This document shows, piece by piece, positions 6,373 through 12,742 of a stretch of DNA of 12,742 nucleotides. The DNA is from Cohaesibacteraceae bacterium. Lineage in GTDB: Bacteria > Pseudomonadota > Alphaproteobacteria > Rhizobiales > Cohaesibacteraceae. Location: contig JAESRR010000046.1 of NCBI GenBank assembly GCA_016764535.1, positions 1 through 12,742 of the forward strand. Direction: 5' to 3'. Position 1 is the first letter of the stretch. Every line of letters begins with the position of its first letter. Under the pieces are notes generated by a model. The model saw only the letters and a list, made by a program, of their open reading frames with translations, did not search any database and was not told the DNA's origin. Made by a program: the position numbers and the translations under genes.

Positions 6373-6996
6373 TTGAATGAGCCAAATTGTTTTACCCTGC
6401 CGTCTGGTTTGGTAATGAACCTCGAAAAGCCATCACCTTTGATGGTTCACGCACGCGATATCATTGACATCATGAACCGGTTGCCGGTGTTTTCAGGCAA
6501 TCAGGAAACGTTTGGCCATCTGTCATGGACATGGGCGCAGCGTGCTGTTGCTACGTGTCAGGATATTGAGCCGGTAATGCGCGCTCCAGCATTGCTCTAT
6601 CACGCACCAATCGTTTATCTGGGTGATATCCCGCAACACATCCAATCCATGATGTCTCACCACAAGGACCATTATTGGTTTCGGGATCTGGTAAAGCTAT
6701 TGCGGGAGGTGATTTATGAAGCTCTTGGACTGGGCTATTCGCTCAATGCCCATTCGATCGAATTGATTGAGGGCGCATACGCCCGGGTTGAAGTACTGGA
6801 AGGGTATTTTCTGCAAGCCAAGGTGAAGCCATCCAACTCAGAATGCACCATCCCATTCTGCCGGGGGTCTTTTCTCGATCACGTACACCCGAATGACTTT
6901 GAAAAACAGTTGCGGTTGGCAGGTATCGAAATCCCGGTGATTGCTGAACCTCATCGCCTGCGTCTTCTCAATGCGGGGGGCAAAGAAAATGGGTAA
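6373..6996 (+). CDS. HD-phosphohydrolase-like protein with lost metal ligands (pseudoenzyme)
   Basis: A 207-residue protein with the scaffold of phage and bacterial HD-domain phosphohydrolases (YfbR-like, usually about 190-210 residues). The opening FTLPSGLVMNLEKP, then ARDIIDIMNRLPVFSGN, TWAQRAVA, ALLYHAPIVYLGDIP and IEGAYARVEVLE line up with the family's SGR..DL.P, DIAHALSRI.RFGGH, SVAQHSV, ALLHDAAEAYLGDIP and ADR..L..E. At each metal position the ligand is changed: His to R57, His-Asp to Y76-H77, the later Asp to Y136. Only the YLGDIP motif is kept. Hydrolase activity is therefore unlikely; a binding or structural role is inferred. TTG 6373 is the first start after an in-frame stop and has GAGG (6362-6365) seven bases upstream; ATG 6415 would remove conserved residues. 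It overlaps the next gene by eight bases, so the two are co-translated. Confidence 0.65.
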   Translation: MNEPNCFTLPSGLVMNLEKPSPLMVHARDIIDIMNRLPVFSGNQETFGHLSWTWAQRAVATCQDIEPVMRAPALLYHAPIVYLGDIPQHIQSMMSHHKDHYWFRDLVKLLREVIYEALGLGYSLNAHSIELIEGAYARVEVLEGYFLQAKVKPSNSECTIPFCRGSFLDHVHPNDFEKQLRLAGIEIPVIAEPHRLRLLNAGGKENG

Positions 6997-7528
6997 GAGA
7001 TCGAAAGCGAGAGAGCAAATGCGCAGGGAGCTGGCAGCGAAAGGCCTGGAAACAAAATGGGTGCAGGACCCGGACAAGCCTGACTTTGAAATTAAACTCA
7101 TATCCAGGATTGACCAACCCACATTGAAGCGTATGCGCAGCAAGGGAACACTGGGCGATCGTCATCTGGTTGCAGCAATGCTTTTTGAAAAGCTGGTGCT
7201 AAAATCCGGCATGTCAGATTTATCGGCGCTGCCAATTGAGAACGAGCGCGTTGATACAGGAGGCAAGGGAGACAGCGAATACGCAAGGCTGGATGCAATC
7301 AGTGAATTGAAGCTGATCCATACCAAGCTTGGACAACGGAATTATCAAATTCTGGAATTTGTTGTGATCGAGGGCCAGCAGTTATCAGAGTTGGCATACC
7401 TGGTCGCCAGCCGAAAGGAACTGATCAGCGGAAACTTTGCCCGCGCAAGTGAATTTGCCGGGCGTATGCTGGCGTTATCTCTGGAGGATTTGCATAGCCA
7501 GTTTGTGATGCGGAAATCCAGTCTGTAG
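6989..7528 (+). CDS. DUF6456-like helix-turn-helix protein, tentative
   Basis: 179 residues from ATG 6989, which overlaps the stop of the HD-like gene (6994-6996); an in-frame ATG at 6941 lies deep inside that gene and is less likely. The N-terminus is very basic (MGKRSKAREQMRRELAAKG). The C-terminal half, with ELKLIHTKLGQRNYQILEFV and then EGQQLSELAYLV, resembles the DUF6456/sigma-region-4-like helix-turn-helix domain of alphaproteobacterial regulators and prophage proteins ('L..LH..LG...Y.LL..VV.EG..L.ELA'). A DNA-binding regulator or replication accessory factor is plausible. The match is by eye and weak; the operon link to the HD-like protein is clear. Confidence 0.5.
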   Translation: MGKRSKAREQMRRELAAKGLETKWVQDPDKPDFEIKLISRIDQPTLKRMRSKGTLGDRHLVAAMLFEKLVLKSGMSDLSALPIENERVDTGGKGDSEYARLDAISELKLIHTKLGQRNYQILEFVVIEGQQLSELAYLVASRKELISGNFARASEFAGRMLALSLEDLHSQFVMRKSSL

Positions 7529-7627
7529 CCAACTGTTTCTGGATAGAGAGATCTGATGCATGCTTTATAAGGGGCCAGATATCAACTTGCTCGTCACATA
7601 ATCAAATCGATATTGGTCAGTCATAGC

Positions 7628-9088
7628 TTAGATCGGAATTCTCATCGTTGAAAAATGAATAAAATTATAGAGCACAGCCATCAGGTAGAGATAAAAGCTG
7701 TACTTTGAAACGGACAACAAGTGCCGCCATCTTAGCTGTATTTTCTTTTCAAGAAAAACGCCGTCGTAGACCAAATTGTTAAGATTAAAAGCTTGAGGTA
7801 GGCCACTTGTTCGCTCAGCTAGCTCTAAATTTTTGGTCTTAACGAGCAGCATGACTCTTAGTGCGTTGTATAGTAAGGCAGTGAGAAATACCAAGAATGA
7901 CCATTGAAACTCCCAACCAGCCTGCCAATTCACCCCACCGTTATAAATGAAACGCCCAACAGCTTCCCAAAGAGCAATTGTAGATGTTTCCACGGGCATA
8001 AATTTAGCTTTGATCCAGGCGCTAAGTACGAACCACAAATATGGATATAAAAAGCCAGCCAACGCCACAATGTGCAGCACTTGCATAAAACCACTGTAAC
8101 TTGACCGAAGGGCTGCTACATCGTCATGGATCTGCATCCCCATCCGATCCCCTACGCTCAGCCCCCCATAATCGTTCAGGCATTCCAGGGCGAAACGGTC
8201 AACTCTACATTTCCCGACATTGCAACCTTTGAAACTTGTTTGAACGTCAAAATGAGCCCCAACGAATGACGCGTTGGAAATGTCCGCTTTCTCAAATTTG
8301 GCTCCGCGTAGATTGGTCCCAATAAAACTCGCATAATTTAGAACCGATTGCGTTAGACTAACTCGACTGTCTCCGATCATTATCGCAGTTTTATTCTGAT
8401 ACCCGAATGTGACACCAACGAACTCTATTGGAACATCACGAAAGTTGGCTCCCCAGAAATTTACATCGCAGTCTATAAATTTTGTGTTCCGAAACGAGAT
8501 GTGGTTGGCGTCAGTTTTTGATTTTGACTTTCGAATTTTAGTGTTGACAAAATTGGCTTTCCCGGAAATTTGCAGGTTCTCGAATATGAAAGTGGCAGTG
8601 CACAAGTTGACCGAAGAGAAATCCACCCCTTTCTGCCCAAAACTCGTGCGGGTAAATCTAACCATTTCCGAGTAAAATATTGTTCCTTGGAAGTTTGTTT
8701 CACTTCCGCCAAACGAGGTATCTAGAAAACTTACATTTCCATGAAATACACAGCGCAAAAAATTGACGTTTTTGTTATCTGCAAACTGGACTTTGTTGAA
8801 TGAAATCGCACACGGAAATTCAAGATCAGCGAAATTGAACTCTCCGTTCGACGGTCTGATCATGTAGTTATCAAACACAATTTGGAATTCTAAACGTTTT
8901 TTCTTCCTATCTTTATCATCCAATTTTGATAGTTCGTGTTCGAAAGATATTGCCTGTAATCGCCATTTGTCACGATTCATGAGTAGTGAACTATTTCGAA
9001 GATTTACTTCTTGCCGGACTTCGTAGGTTCTTGTTTCAGGTTTAATTAGCCAATCGTCAAAAGGCGAAAAATCGGGAGTATCTGTCAT
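7628..9088 (-). CDS. pentapeptide-repeat protein with C-terminal membrane domain
   Basis: About 486 residues. The N-terminal 75 residues are charged and helical. About residues 80-290 hold irregular pentapeptide-type repeats with Phe at the centre (NFLRCVFHGNVSF, then NYASFIGTNLRGAKFEKADIS), expected to form a right-handed quadrilateral beta-helix. Three membrane helices follow at about 335-357, 395-416 and 462-481. The soluble beta-helix thus probably sits on the cytoplasmic face of the inner membrane. Known pentapeptide proteins include gyrase-protecting DNA mimics, but the membrane part argues against that here. ATG 9088 is chosen; TTG 9100 adds four residues and has no better ribosome-binding site. 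The gene opposes the neighbouring phage-type genes, as an inserted cargo gene would. Confidence 0.75.
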   Translation of the reverse strand: MTDTPDFSPFDDWLIKPETRTYEVRQEVNLRNSSLLMNRDKWRLQAISFEHELSKLDDKDRKKKRLEFQIVFDNYMIRPSNGEFNFADLEFPCAISFNKVQFADNKNVNFLRCVFHGNVSFLDTSFGGSETNFQGTIFYSEMVRFTRTSFGQKGVDFSSVNLCTATFIFENLQISGKANFVNTKIRKSKSKTDANHISFRNTKFIDCDVNFWGANFRDVPIEFVGVTFGYQNKTAIMIGDSRVSLTQSVLNYASFIGTNLRGAKFEKADISNASFVGAHFDVQTSFKGCNVGKCRVDRFALECLNDYGGLSVGDRMGMQIHDDVAALRSSYSGFMQVLHIVALAGFLYPYLWFVLSAWIKAKFMPVETSTIALWEAVGRFIYNGGVNWQAGWEFQWSFLVFLTALLYNALRVMLLVKTKNLELAERTSGLPQAFNLNNLVYDGVFLEKKIQLRWRHLLSVSKYSFYLYLMAVLYNFIHFSTMRIPI

Positions 9089-9300
9089 CTGGGGTGCCAA
9101 CTATAAATTGCGAAAAATATTTGGGTCATCTTTTTTATGCGATGAAGCAACGTGTTTCGATCATTGAACTAGCTGCCATTTTCAACACAACGATCAGGAA
9201 TTTTCACAGGGCCACGATAACCTGCAGATATCTAGTTTTTACCCCAAGTCTACTTGTCAGATTCTAGTTTGACGTGAAAGATCTCATTGGAACTGCCAAT

Positions 9301-9450
9301 ATGCAAGGAAATCACCGGGAATATTATGAGTATTACCAAATTCTGATATTATTTGTTTGCAAACATAACAAATTGCACTCGTGTTTTAGGGTTGGGAGAA
9401 AAACTACGTACGGTGCATATTGTTCTGTTTGTGAACCAGGATTTTTATAG
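9301..9450 (+). CDS. doubtful 49-residue ORF with paired cysteines
   Basis: ATG 9301 has a weak GGAA eight bases upstream. The product contains two cysteine pairs (C20 and C28, C41 and C44, the latter in YCSVCEPG), which could bind zinc, after a Tyr-rich N-terminus. No family is recognised. A palindrome (9354-9365) lies inside it, which argues that this DNA may be regulatory instead. Confidence 0.25.
   Translation: MQGNHREYYEYYQILILFVCKHNKLHSCFRVGRKTTYGAYCSVCEPGFL
9351..9373. promoter_or_regulatory. nested palindrome, candidate operator
   Basis: TGTTTGCAAACA (9354-9365) is a perfect 12-bp palindrome. A second symmetry, ATTTGTT (9351-9357) and AACAAAT (9367-9373), overlaps it with a shifted centre. 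Such overlapping symmetric sites are typical of repressor operators. It lies about 100 bases before the strong promoter at 9472. Confidence 0.35.
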
Positions 9451-9471
9451 GCCCGATGCAAATTAAGGCAC

Positions 9472-9501
9472 TTGACTACCCACGAATAACACCTCTATGA
9501 T
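9472..9501 (+). promoter_or_regulatory. strong sigma70-type promoter
   Basis: TTGACT (9472-9477), an 18-base spacer and TATGAT (9496-9501) each match the -35 and -10 consensus in five of six positions. Initiation would be expected near 9508, only about 14 bases before the stem of the terminator at 9522-9551. No ORF of normal size follows. Confidence 0.5.
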
Positions 9502-9521
9502 TCTGATACTGAAGAGATGCG

Positions 9522-9551
9522 CCCGGAGCTTGTTAGAGCTGCCGGGTTTTT
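9522..9551 (+). terminator. intrinsic terminator next to a promoter
   Basis: CCCGGAGCT (9522-9530) pairs with AGCT plus CCGGG (9537-9546, one bulged G) around the loop TGTTAG, followed by five Ts (9547-9551). It is a clear rho-independent terminator. With the promoter at 9472 it would give an RNA of about 45 bases, or act as an attenuator. An outer 7-bp complementarity (CCCACGA 9479-9485, TCGTGGG 9551-9557) encloses the element. Confidence 0.65.
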
Positions 9552-9666
9552 CGTGGGTTGATTTCAACGGATCCAGCAGGACCACTACGCGCGCGACTTC
9601 ACTGACTTTGTTCTGAAATAATTGATGGTGATGGCCACCATTTATTATAAATCTGATTTCTTCAGA

Positions 9667-9777
9667 TCAATTGCACTTAGTGGGCTTTGAACGCCTGTGT
9701 GCAGGGATTTTAACGGGCTTGGGACCCGGCTTGGGTGAAGTCCGAACGTGCCTTTTTACTGGCTTGCATTTTGTCAT
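9667..9777 (-). CDS. 36-residue very basic, proline-rich microprotein
   Basis: ATG 9777 has AAGGA (9792-9788) ten bases upstream, a good ribosome-binding site. Over a third of the 36 residues are Lys or Arg and about a fifth are Pro (KPGPKPVKIPAHRRSKP in the middle), with Cys near both ends; there are no acidic residues. A biased composition free of acidic residues is hard to get by chance and suggests nucleic-acid binding or an antimicrobial-like peptide. A TATAAT hexamer on the same strand (9865-9860) could be its -10 box, but no -35 is visible. No family is recognised with certainty. Confidence 0.45.
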   Translation of the reverse strand: MTKCKPVKRHVRTSPKPGPKPVKIPAHRRSKPTKCN

Positions 9778-10034
9778 ACCTACTATTTCCTTTTATGAGT
9801 TGTTGCTCAAAATTTGAGCCTGGTGAATGCAGTGAGTGAAGAAGTGACCATCGACGGGAATTATAGCTCTATTGCACATTAGGCGCGAGCCTCCACCTTG
9901 TGTGTTTTCTACTTTTTTGGAAATGTGTTGGTAGCTGAAATTATTAAAAACGGTTATCCGCGAAATCAACTCACTGAAATTAGTTCTATAAAATCAATAT
10001 CAGGCAACAAAATTTGGTGCCAGATATTGGAGAT

Positions 10035-10187
10035 ATGAGCGTTCGTAAACACGGTCGATTAGTTCAAATGCCAGAAGCCGACCCCTCCGATTTTTTTGCA
10101 AATCTTGTTAAAAACAGGGGTAGTTGCATATCTGTCAAGAGAATGATCGTTCGGCTACTTCACTTCCTCCACCAACATCAAGGATAA
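10035..10187 (+). CDS. 50-residue basic ORF coupled to the next gene
   Basis: An ORF with its TAA four bases before the start of the exported protein gene; the ribosome-binding site of that gene (AAGGA, 10180-10184) lies in its last codons, a common coupling arrangement. Its own GGAG is only two bases before ATG 10035, so upstream TTG or GTG codons may be the true start. The product has an acidic stretch (MPEADPSDFF) and a basic hydrophobic C-terminus (VKRMIVRLLHFLHQHQG). No family is recognised. Confidence 0.35.
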   Translation: MSVRKHGRLVQMPEADPSDFFANLVKNRGSCISVKRMIVRLLHFLHQHQG

Positions 10188-10191
10188 AGAC

Positions 10192-10524
10192 ATGGGCAAA
10201 GGACCATTCAAGAGACTGGGCATCTTCTTTGTTTGTTTTTCATTGTTTGTGGGCGTTTTGTATTTGAAGGAAGCGAGCGCTACAGGGGCACTACAGAGCC
10301 CATGCTCCACACGATCAAAGATGGTCGAGTTACTATCCAATCGATATCAGGAAGCAAAGACAGCTATGGGGCTGATATCAAATCGCGGCGTTATTGAACT
10401 GTATGTGTCTGCATCCGGTTCCTGGACAATGCTGATCACGAGTAGCAATGGCAAAGCCTGTATTCTTGCTGCAGGTAAATACTGGCAGACGACGATTGCA
10501 GTGCCTGAAGGAGCGCCAGCCTAG
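10192..10524 (+). CDS. small exported protein with signal peptide, function unknown
   Basis: 110 residues. A typical Sec signal: basic start (MGKGPFKR), hydrophobic core at about 10-25 and ASA at 28-30 with likely cleavage after A30. The mature part has one helix (MVELLSNRYQEAKTAMGLIS) and a C-terminal segment (GSWTMLITSSNGKACILAAG) that looks like a small beta-rich domain common in short periplasmic proteins of alphaproteobacteria. Two cysteines (C38, C90) could form a disulfide. The ATG at 10192 has AAGGA seven bases upstream. Presence close to the terminase genes may mean a conserved border region or a phage accessory protein. Confidence 0.75.
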   Translation: MGKGPFKRLGIFFVCFSLFVGVLYLKEASATGALQSPCSTRSKMVELLSNRYQEAKTAMGLISNRGVIELYVSASGSWTMLITSSNGKACILAAGKYWQTTIAVPEGAPA

Positions 10525-10546
10525 ACTACATGGCAGGTAGTGTGGG

Positions 10547-10813
10547 TTATTTCCCGGCCCGTTGTGAAAACCCGATGTCACTTTTGCCGCATTTGCCGCA
10601 TTTGAAATTGAACAACTCCACCAGATCCTTGTGCAGGGTTGGATAGTTGAAACCTTCAAATCCCTTTTTGTTGGCGTACTTAATCATCCATCGCACATCA
10701 AGATCCTTGTGATGACGACAATCGCGCGCTCTGCATTGAATGTTCAGCACTTCGCCTGAATCCAGCAAATATCCAAGTGTATTTGCGTTTATATGGGGGT
10801 AATCAATGTTCAT
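10547..10813 (-). CDS. small zinc-ribbon protein
   Basis: 88 residues with C27-X4-C32 followed by RHHKDLDV and, 40 residues on, C72-X2-C75 (FKCGKCGKSDIGF). This fits the alphaproteobacterial zinc-ribbon family with 'C....C.H...LD...L' and 'L.C..CG.R.I', found in phages and integrative elements. Four cysteines can bind one zinc. It probably acts in the cytoplasm by binding nucleic acid or protein; no more specific role is known to me. The gene is divergent from the small terminase gene and convergent with the exported protein gene, 22 bases away. The start at ATG 10813 has only a weak ribosome-binding site. Confidence 0.7.
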   Translation of the reverse strand: MNIDYPHINANTLGYLLDSGEVLNIQCRARDCRHHKDLDVRWMIKYANKKGFEGFNYPTLHKDLVELFNFKCGKCGKSDIGFSQRAGK

Positions 10814-10931
10814 GATTTGTTCTTATTAGAAAAGGAGCTGGCATTCAATGCTGCATCACCCGATTATTTCTCCACGATGCGTTGTTTCCGATCCCGTTCA
10901 CCGCGGATTGTAGGTTCAGGTTCCGCAATAA

Positions 10932-11435
10932 ATGCCATCAAAAGTAAAAACCGCACGCAAGACCAAATTCACCAAAAAGCTCTGGAACCAAATCCTTGAA
11001 TATCTGATGGACGGGCTGACACTTCGCCAGATTGCCAATCGGGACGGTATCCCTTCAAAGGCAACAATCATGCGCTGGATCGCTGATTTCCCCGAAAGGA
11101 AAGTTGATTACGATGCAGCCCGGGAACTTCTGATTGATGCCATGGAAGACGAGATACTTGCGATCGCTGATGATGGCACTAATGACTGGAACTTCAGGGA
11201 AAACGGTCTCAAATCCGTTGATCATGATCATATCAATCGCTCAAGGCTTCGGGTTGATGCCCGTAAATGGATATTGTCGCATAGAAGACCCAAAACCTAC
11301 GGCGCGCCAACACAAATGGTGATCATTGAAACCAAAACAACCGACAAAAGCAAACTGTCTGCAGAAGATTTGGCAGCAGCTCTTGGTGAAGTCCTGATGC
11401 AGGGCAAATCAGGGAAGGCCGGCAGTGCCGACTGA
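10932..11435 (+). CDS. terS: phage terminase small subunit (Sf6 gp1-like)
   Basis: 167 residues. The small subunit binds phage DNA and guides it to the packaging motor. Residues 15-53 hold a helix-turn-helix (MDGLTLRQIANRDGIPSKAT), followed by a charged helix and the family signature: DWNFRENG at 85-92, HINRSRLRVDARKW at 100-113 and RRPKTYG at 118-124. The tail is charged. The order of domains and the length suit the Sf6-type family. ATG 10932 has a weak ribosome-binding site. The gene overlaps the large subunit start by 11 bases, so the two are co-translated. Confidence 0.9.
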   Translation: MPSKVKTARKTKFTKKLWNQILEYLMDGLTLRQIANRDGIPSKATIMRWIADFPERKVDYDAARELLIDAMEDEILAIADDGTNDWNFRENGLKSVDHDHINRSRLRVDARKWILSHRRPKTYGAPTQMVIIETKTTDKSKLSAEDLAAALGEVLMQGKSGKAGSAD

Positions 11436-12742
11436 ATTTGAAAAGCTTGTCGAGATCGTTGATGCGATGAGTGACGGGCGGCGGGCAAGACTTGAAAGCC
11501 TGCTTGAAGACAAACTCAATCGACCATGGAAACCACAGCCCGGACCACAAACCGACGCATATTATTCGCAAGCCGATCTATTGCTGTATGGCGGGCAGGC
11601 CGGTGGTGGCAAGTCTGATTTGCTGATTGGCCTTGCGATCAATGAACACGAGGTCAGTGTTATCTTTCGGCAAACACATACCGATGCCAGATCACTGGAA
11701 GACAGGCTGGAAAAAGTCGTTGAATTTGGCAAACTCAATCACTCTGATCATGTCTGGAAGTATGGTGATCAACGGATAGAATTTGGCTATCTGGAGAAAC
11801 CCGGAGCCGAAAAGAAACATCAGGGACGGGCGAAGGACTTTCTGGGTCTTGATGAAGGCGCGCAAATGCAGGCGCACAAGATCATCTTCCTGATGGGCTG
11901 GGTTCGTTCAACCAATCCAGAACAGCGCTGCAGAACAATTATTGCATCCAATCCACCCATGGCAGGTGATGGTGACTTTCTGGTGGAATGGTTCGCACCA
12001 TGGCTTGATCCAACATACCCGGACCCTGCAGAGCCTGGGGAATTGCGTTGGGCAGTGTTTGTTGGTGACGAGCACGAGATCCGGTCAATCTGGGTGGATG
12101 GTCCCGATCCTGTCGAGATTGAAGGACAAAGAAGAGAACCGGAAAGCCGGACGTTTATTCCCTCAACGCTGGATGACAACAGATATCTGCGGGACACCGA
12201 CTATTCCAAAAAACTGGATAGCCTGCCTGAACCAATGCGCAGCGCGCTTAAGTCCGGCAACTTCATGGCTAGTCGAAAAGATCATCAATGGCAGGTGATA
12301 CCATCGGACTGGATCAGACTTGCCCAGGAACGCTGGAGGGAAGATGGCGGTCGTCATATCCCGATGTGGTGTCTTGCTGCAGATATCGCACAGGGTGGCA
12401 ATGACAAGACAACACTTGCACCACTGCATGACCAATGGTTTGGAAATCTGGGCGTTCACAAGGGCATTGAAACAAAGAACGGACCCGATGTTGCAGCTCT
12501 GATCCTCGCCATGCGGCGCAATGGGGCCGACGTCGCGATCGATTGCACCGGAGGCTGGGGTGGTTCAACGCGGGATCATCTTCGCACCCACAACCAGATC
12601 TATAGCCGGGAGATATTGTTCTCGGCCAAATCCGACAGGCAGGCAATCGATACGCAGCTTGGTTTTCGGAACTATCGCGCCGAAATGTACTGGCGGTTTC
12701 GCGAGGCGCTTAATCCCGGGGGTGAATACCGGGTTGCGCTAC
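11425..12742 (+). CDS. terL: phage terminase large subunit, 3' end beyond window
   Basis: The packaging ATPase and nuclease of a tailed phage; 439 codons are visible, with no stop. GTG 11425 is chosen because AGGGAAGG (11411-11418) lies six bases upstream and the protein starts PTEFEKLVEIV. Walker A is GGQAGGGKS at residues 56-64, Walker B is LGLDE at 140-144, and the coupling motif is ASNPP at 174-178. In the RNase H-like nuclease domain, AADIAQGGNDKT at 318-329 supplies metal ligand D320, and AIDCTGGWGG at 371-380 supplies D373; the third acidic ligand would lie beyond the edge. All visible catalytic motifs are intact, so this is a working gene, consistent with a functional phage or prophage. 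Confidence 0.95.
   Translation, partial: MPTEFEKLVEIVDAMSDGRRARLESLLEDKLNRPWKPQPGPQTDAYYSQADLLLYGGQAGGGKSDLLIGLAINEHEVSVIFRQTHTDARSLEDRLEKVVEFGKLNHSDHVWKYGDQRIEFGYLEKPGAEKKHQGRAKDFLGLDEGAQMQAHKIIFLMGWVRSTNPEQRCRTIIASNPPMAGDGDFLVEWFAPWLDPTYPDPAEPGELRWAVFVGDEHEIRSIWVDGPDPVEIEGQRREPESRTFIPSTLDDNRYLRDTDYSKKLDSLPEPMRSALKSGNFMASRKDHQWQVIPSDWIRLAQERWREDGGRHIPMWCLAADIAQGGNDKTTLAPLHDQWFGNLGVHKGIETKNGPDVAALILAMRRNGADVAIDCTGGWGGSTRDHLRTHNQIYSREILFSAKSDRQAIDTQLGFRNYRAEMYWRFREALNPGGEYRVAL

Larger units (their letters stand above)
9089..9666. other. AT-rich gene-poor region
   Basis: No long ORF in any frame. It holds one doubtful 49-residue ORF (9301-9450), a 12-bp palindrome with flanking symmetry (9351-9373), a strong promoter followed at once by a terminator (9472-9551) and a short hairpin (9625-9641). 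Together with 9778-10034, in which I see no gene, it makes up almost 1 kb of mostly non-coding DNA, unusual for a phage region. Confidence 0.6.

Noticed and set aside
6179..6385. 68-codon minus-strand frame, first thought to be a transposase fragment
   Set aside because: No DDE or HTH motif, no inverted repeats nearby, no ribosome-binding site, and it overlaps the start of the HD-like gene.
9142..9267. 41-codon plus-strand frame
   Set aside because: No ribosome-binding site, no recognisable features; likely chance in AT-rich DNA.

Overview
The window looks like a bacterial (probably alphaproteobacterial) genome segment carrying part of a tailed-phage genome or prophage, interleaved with AT-rich accessory genes. 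The assignment rests on family resemblance only: an Sf6 gp1-like small terminase subunit followed by a large terminase, a CX4C/CX2C zinc-ribbon protein, a short exported protein and a DUF6456-like protein. There are no rRNA, tRNA, integrase or IS genes to fix the taxon.

Layout. Bases 1-65 may hold the 3' end of a gene. A membrane-anchored, cysteine-containing hypothetical protein (75-578, minus) and an R2K-clade ATP-grasp enzyme (844-1629, minus) follow, with a 63-residue ORF (1768-1959, minus) upstream of the enzyme. Across a palindrome-bearing divergent intergenic region lies a large XRE helix-turn-helix/tetratricopeptide protein (2107-4275, plus). Two small membrane proteins follow it on the plus strand (4363-4737 and 4954-5457). 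Region 5457-5977, apparently empty by ORF length, holds three minus-strand microprotein ORFs; two of the three have good ribosome-binding sites, and two intrinsic-terminator-like hairpins lie just downstream of ORFs. Then come two overlapping plus-strand genes: an HD-phosphohydrolase-like protein whose metal ligands all appear lost, and a DUF6456-like protein. A minus-strand pentapeptide-repeat/membrane protein is next. About 1 kb of mostly non-coding AT-rich DNA follows, with a strong sigma70-type promoter that runs almost straight into a terminator, a 36-residue very basic ORF, and a 50-residue ORF coupled to a small exported protein. The right end has a minus-strand zinc-ribbon protein and the terminase small and large subunit genes; the large subunit runs off the window.

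How the parts may work together. The terminase pair is the DNA-packaging motor, and the HD-like/DUF6456-like pair resembles early or regulatory prophage genes. The stretch from the ATP-grasp gene through the XRE-TPR protein to the two membrane proteins has the look of an inserted accessory (conflict or sensing) module: a DNA-binding repeat protein with its own candidate operator, membrane proteins downstream, and a ligase-like enzyme upstream in the opposite direction. That is inference; no known defence system is recognised here. The least conventional content is the cluster of microproteins and small RNA-like signals in the gaps.
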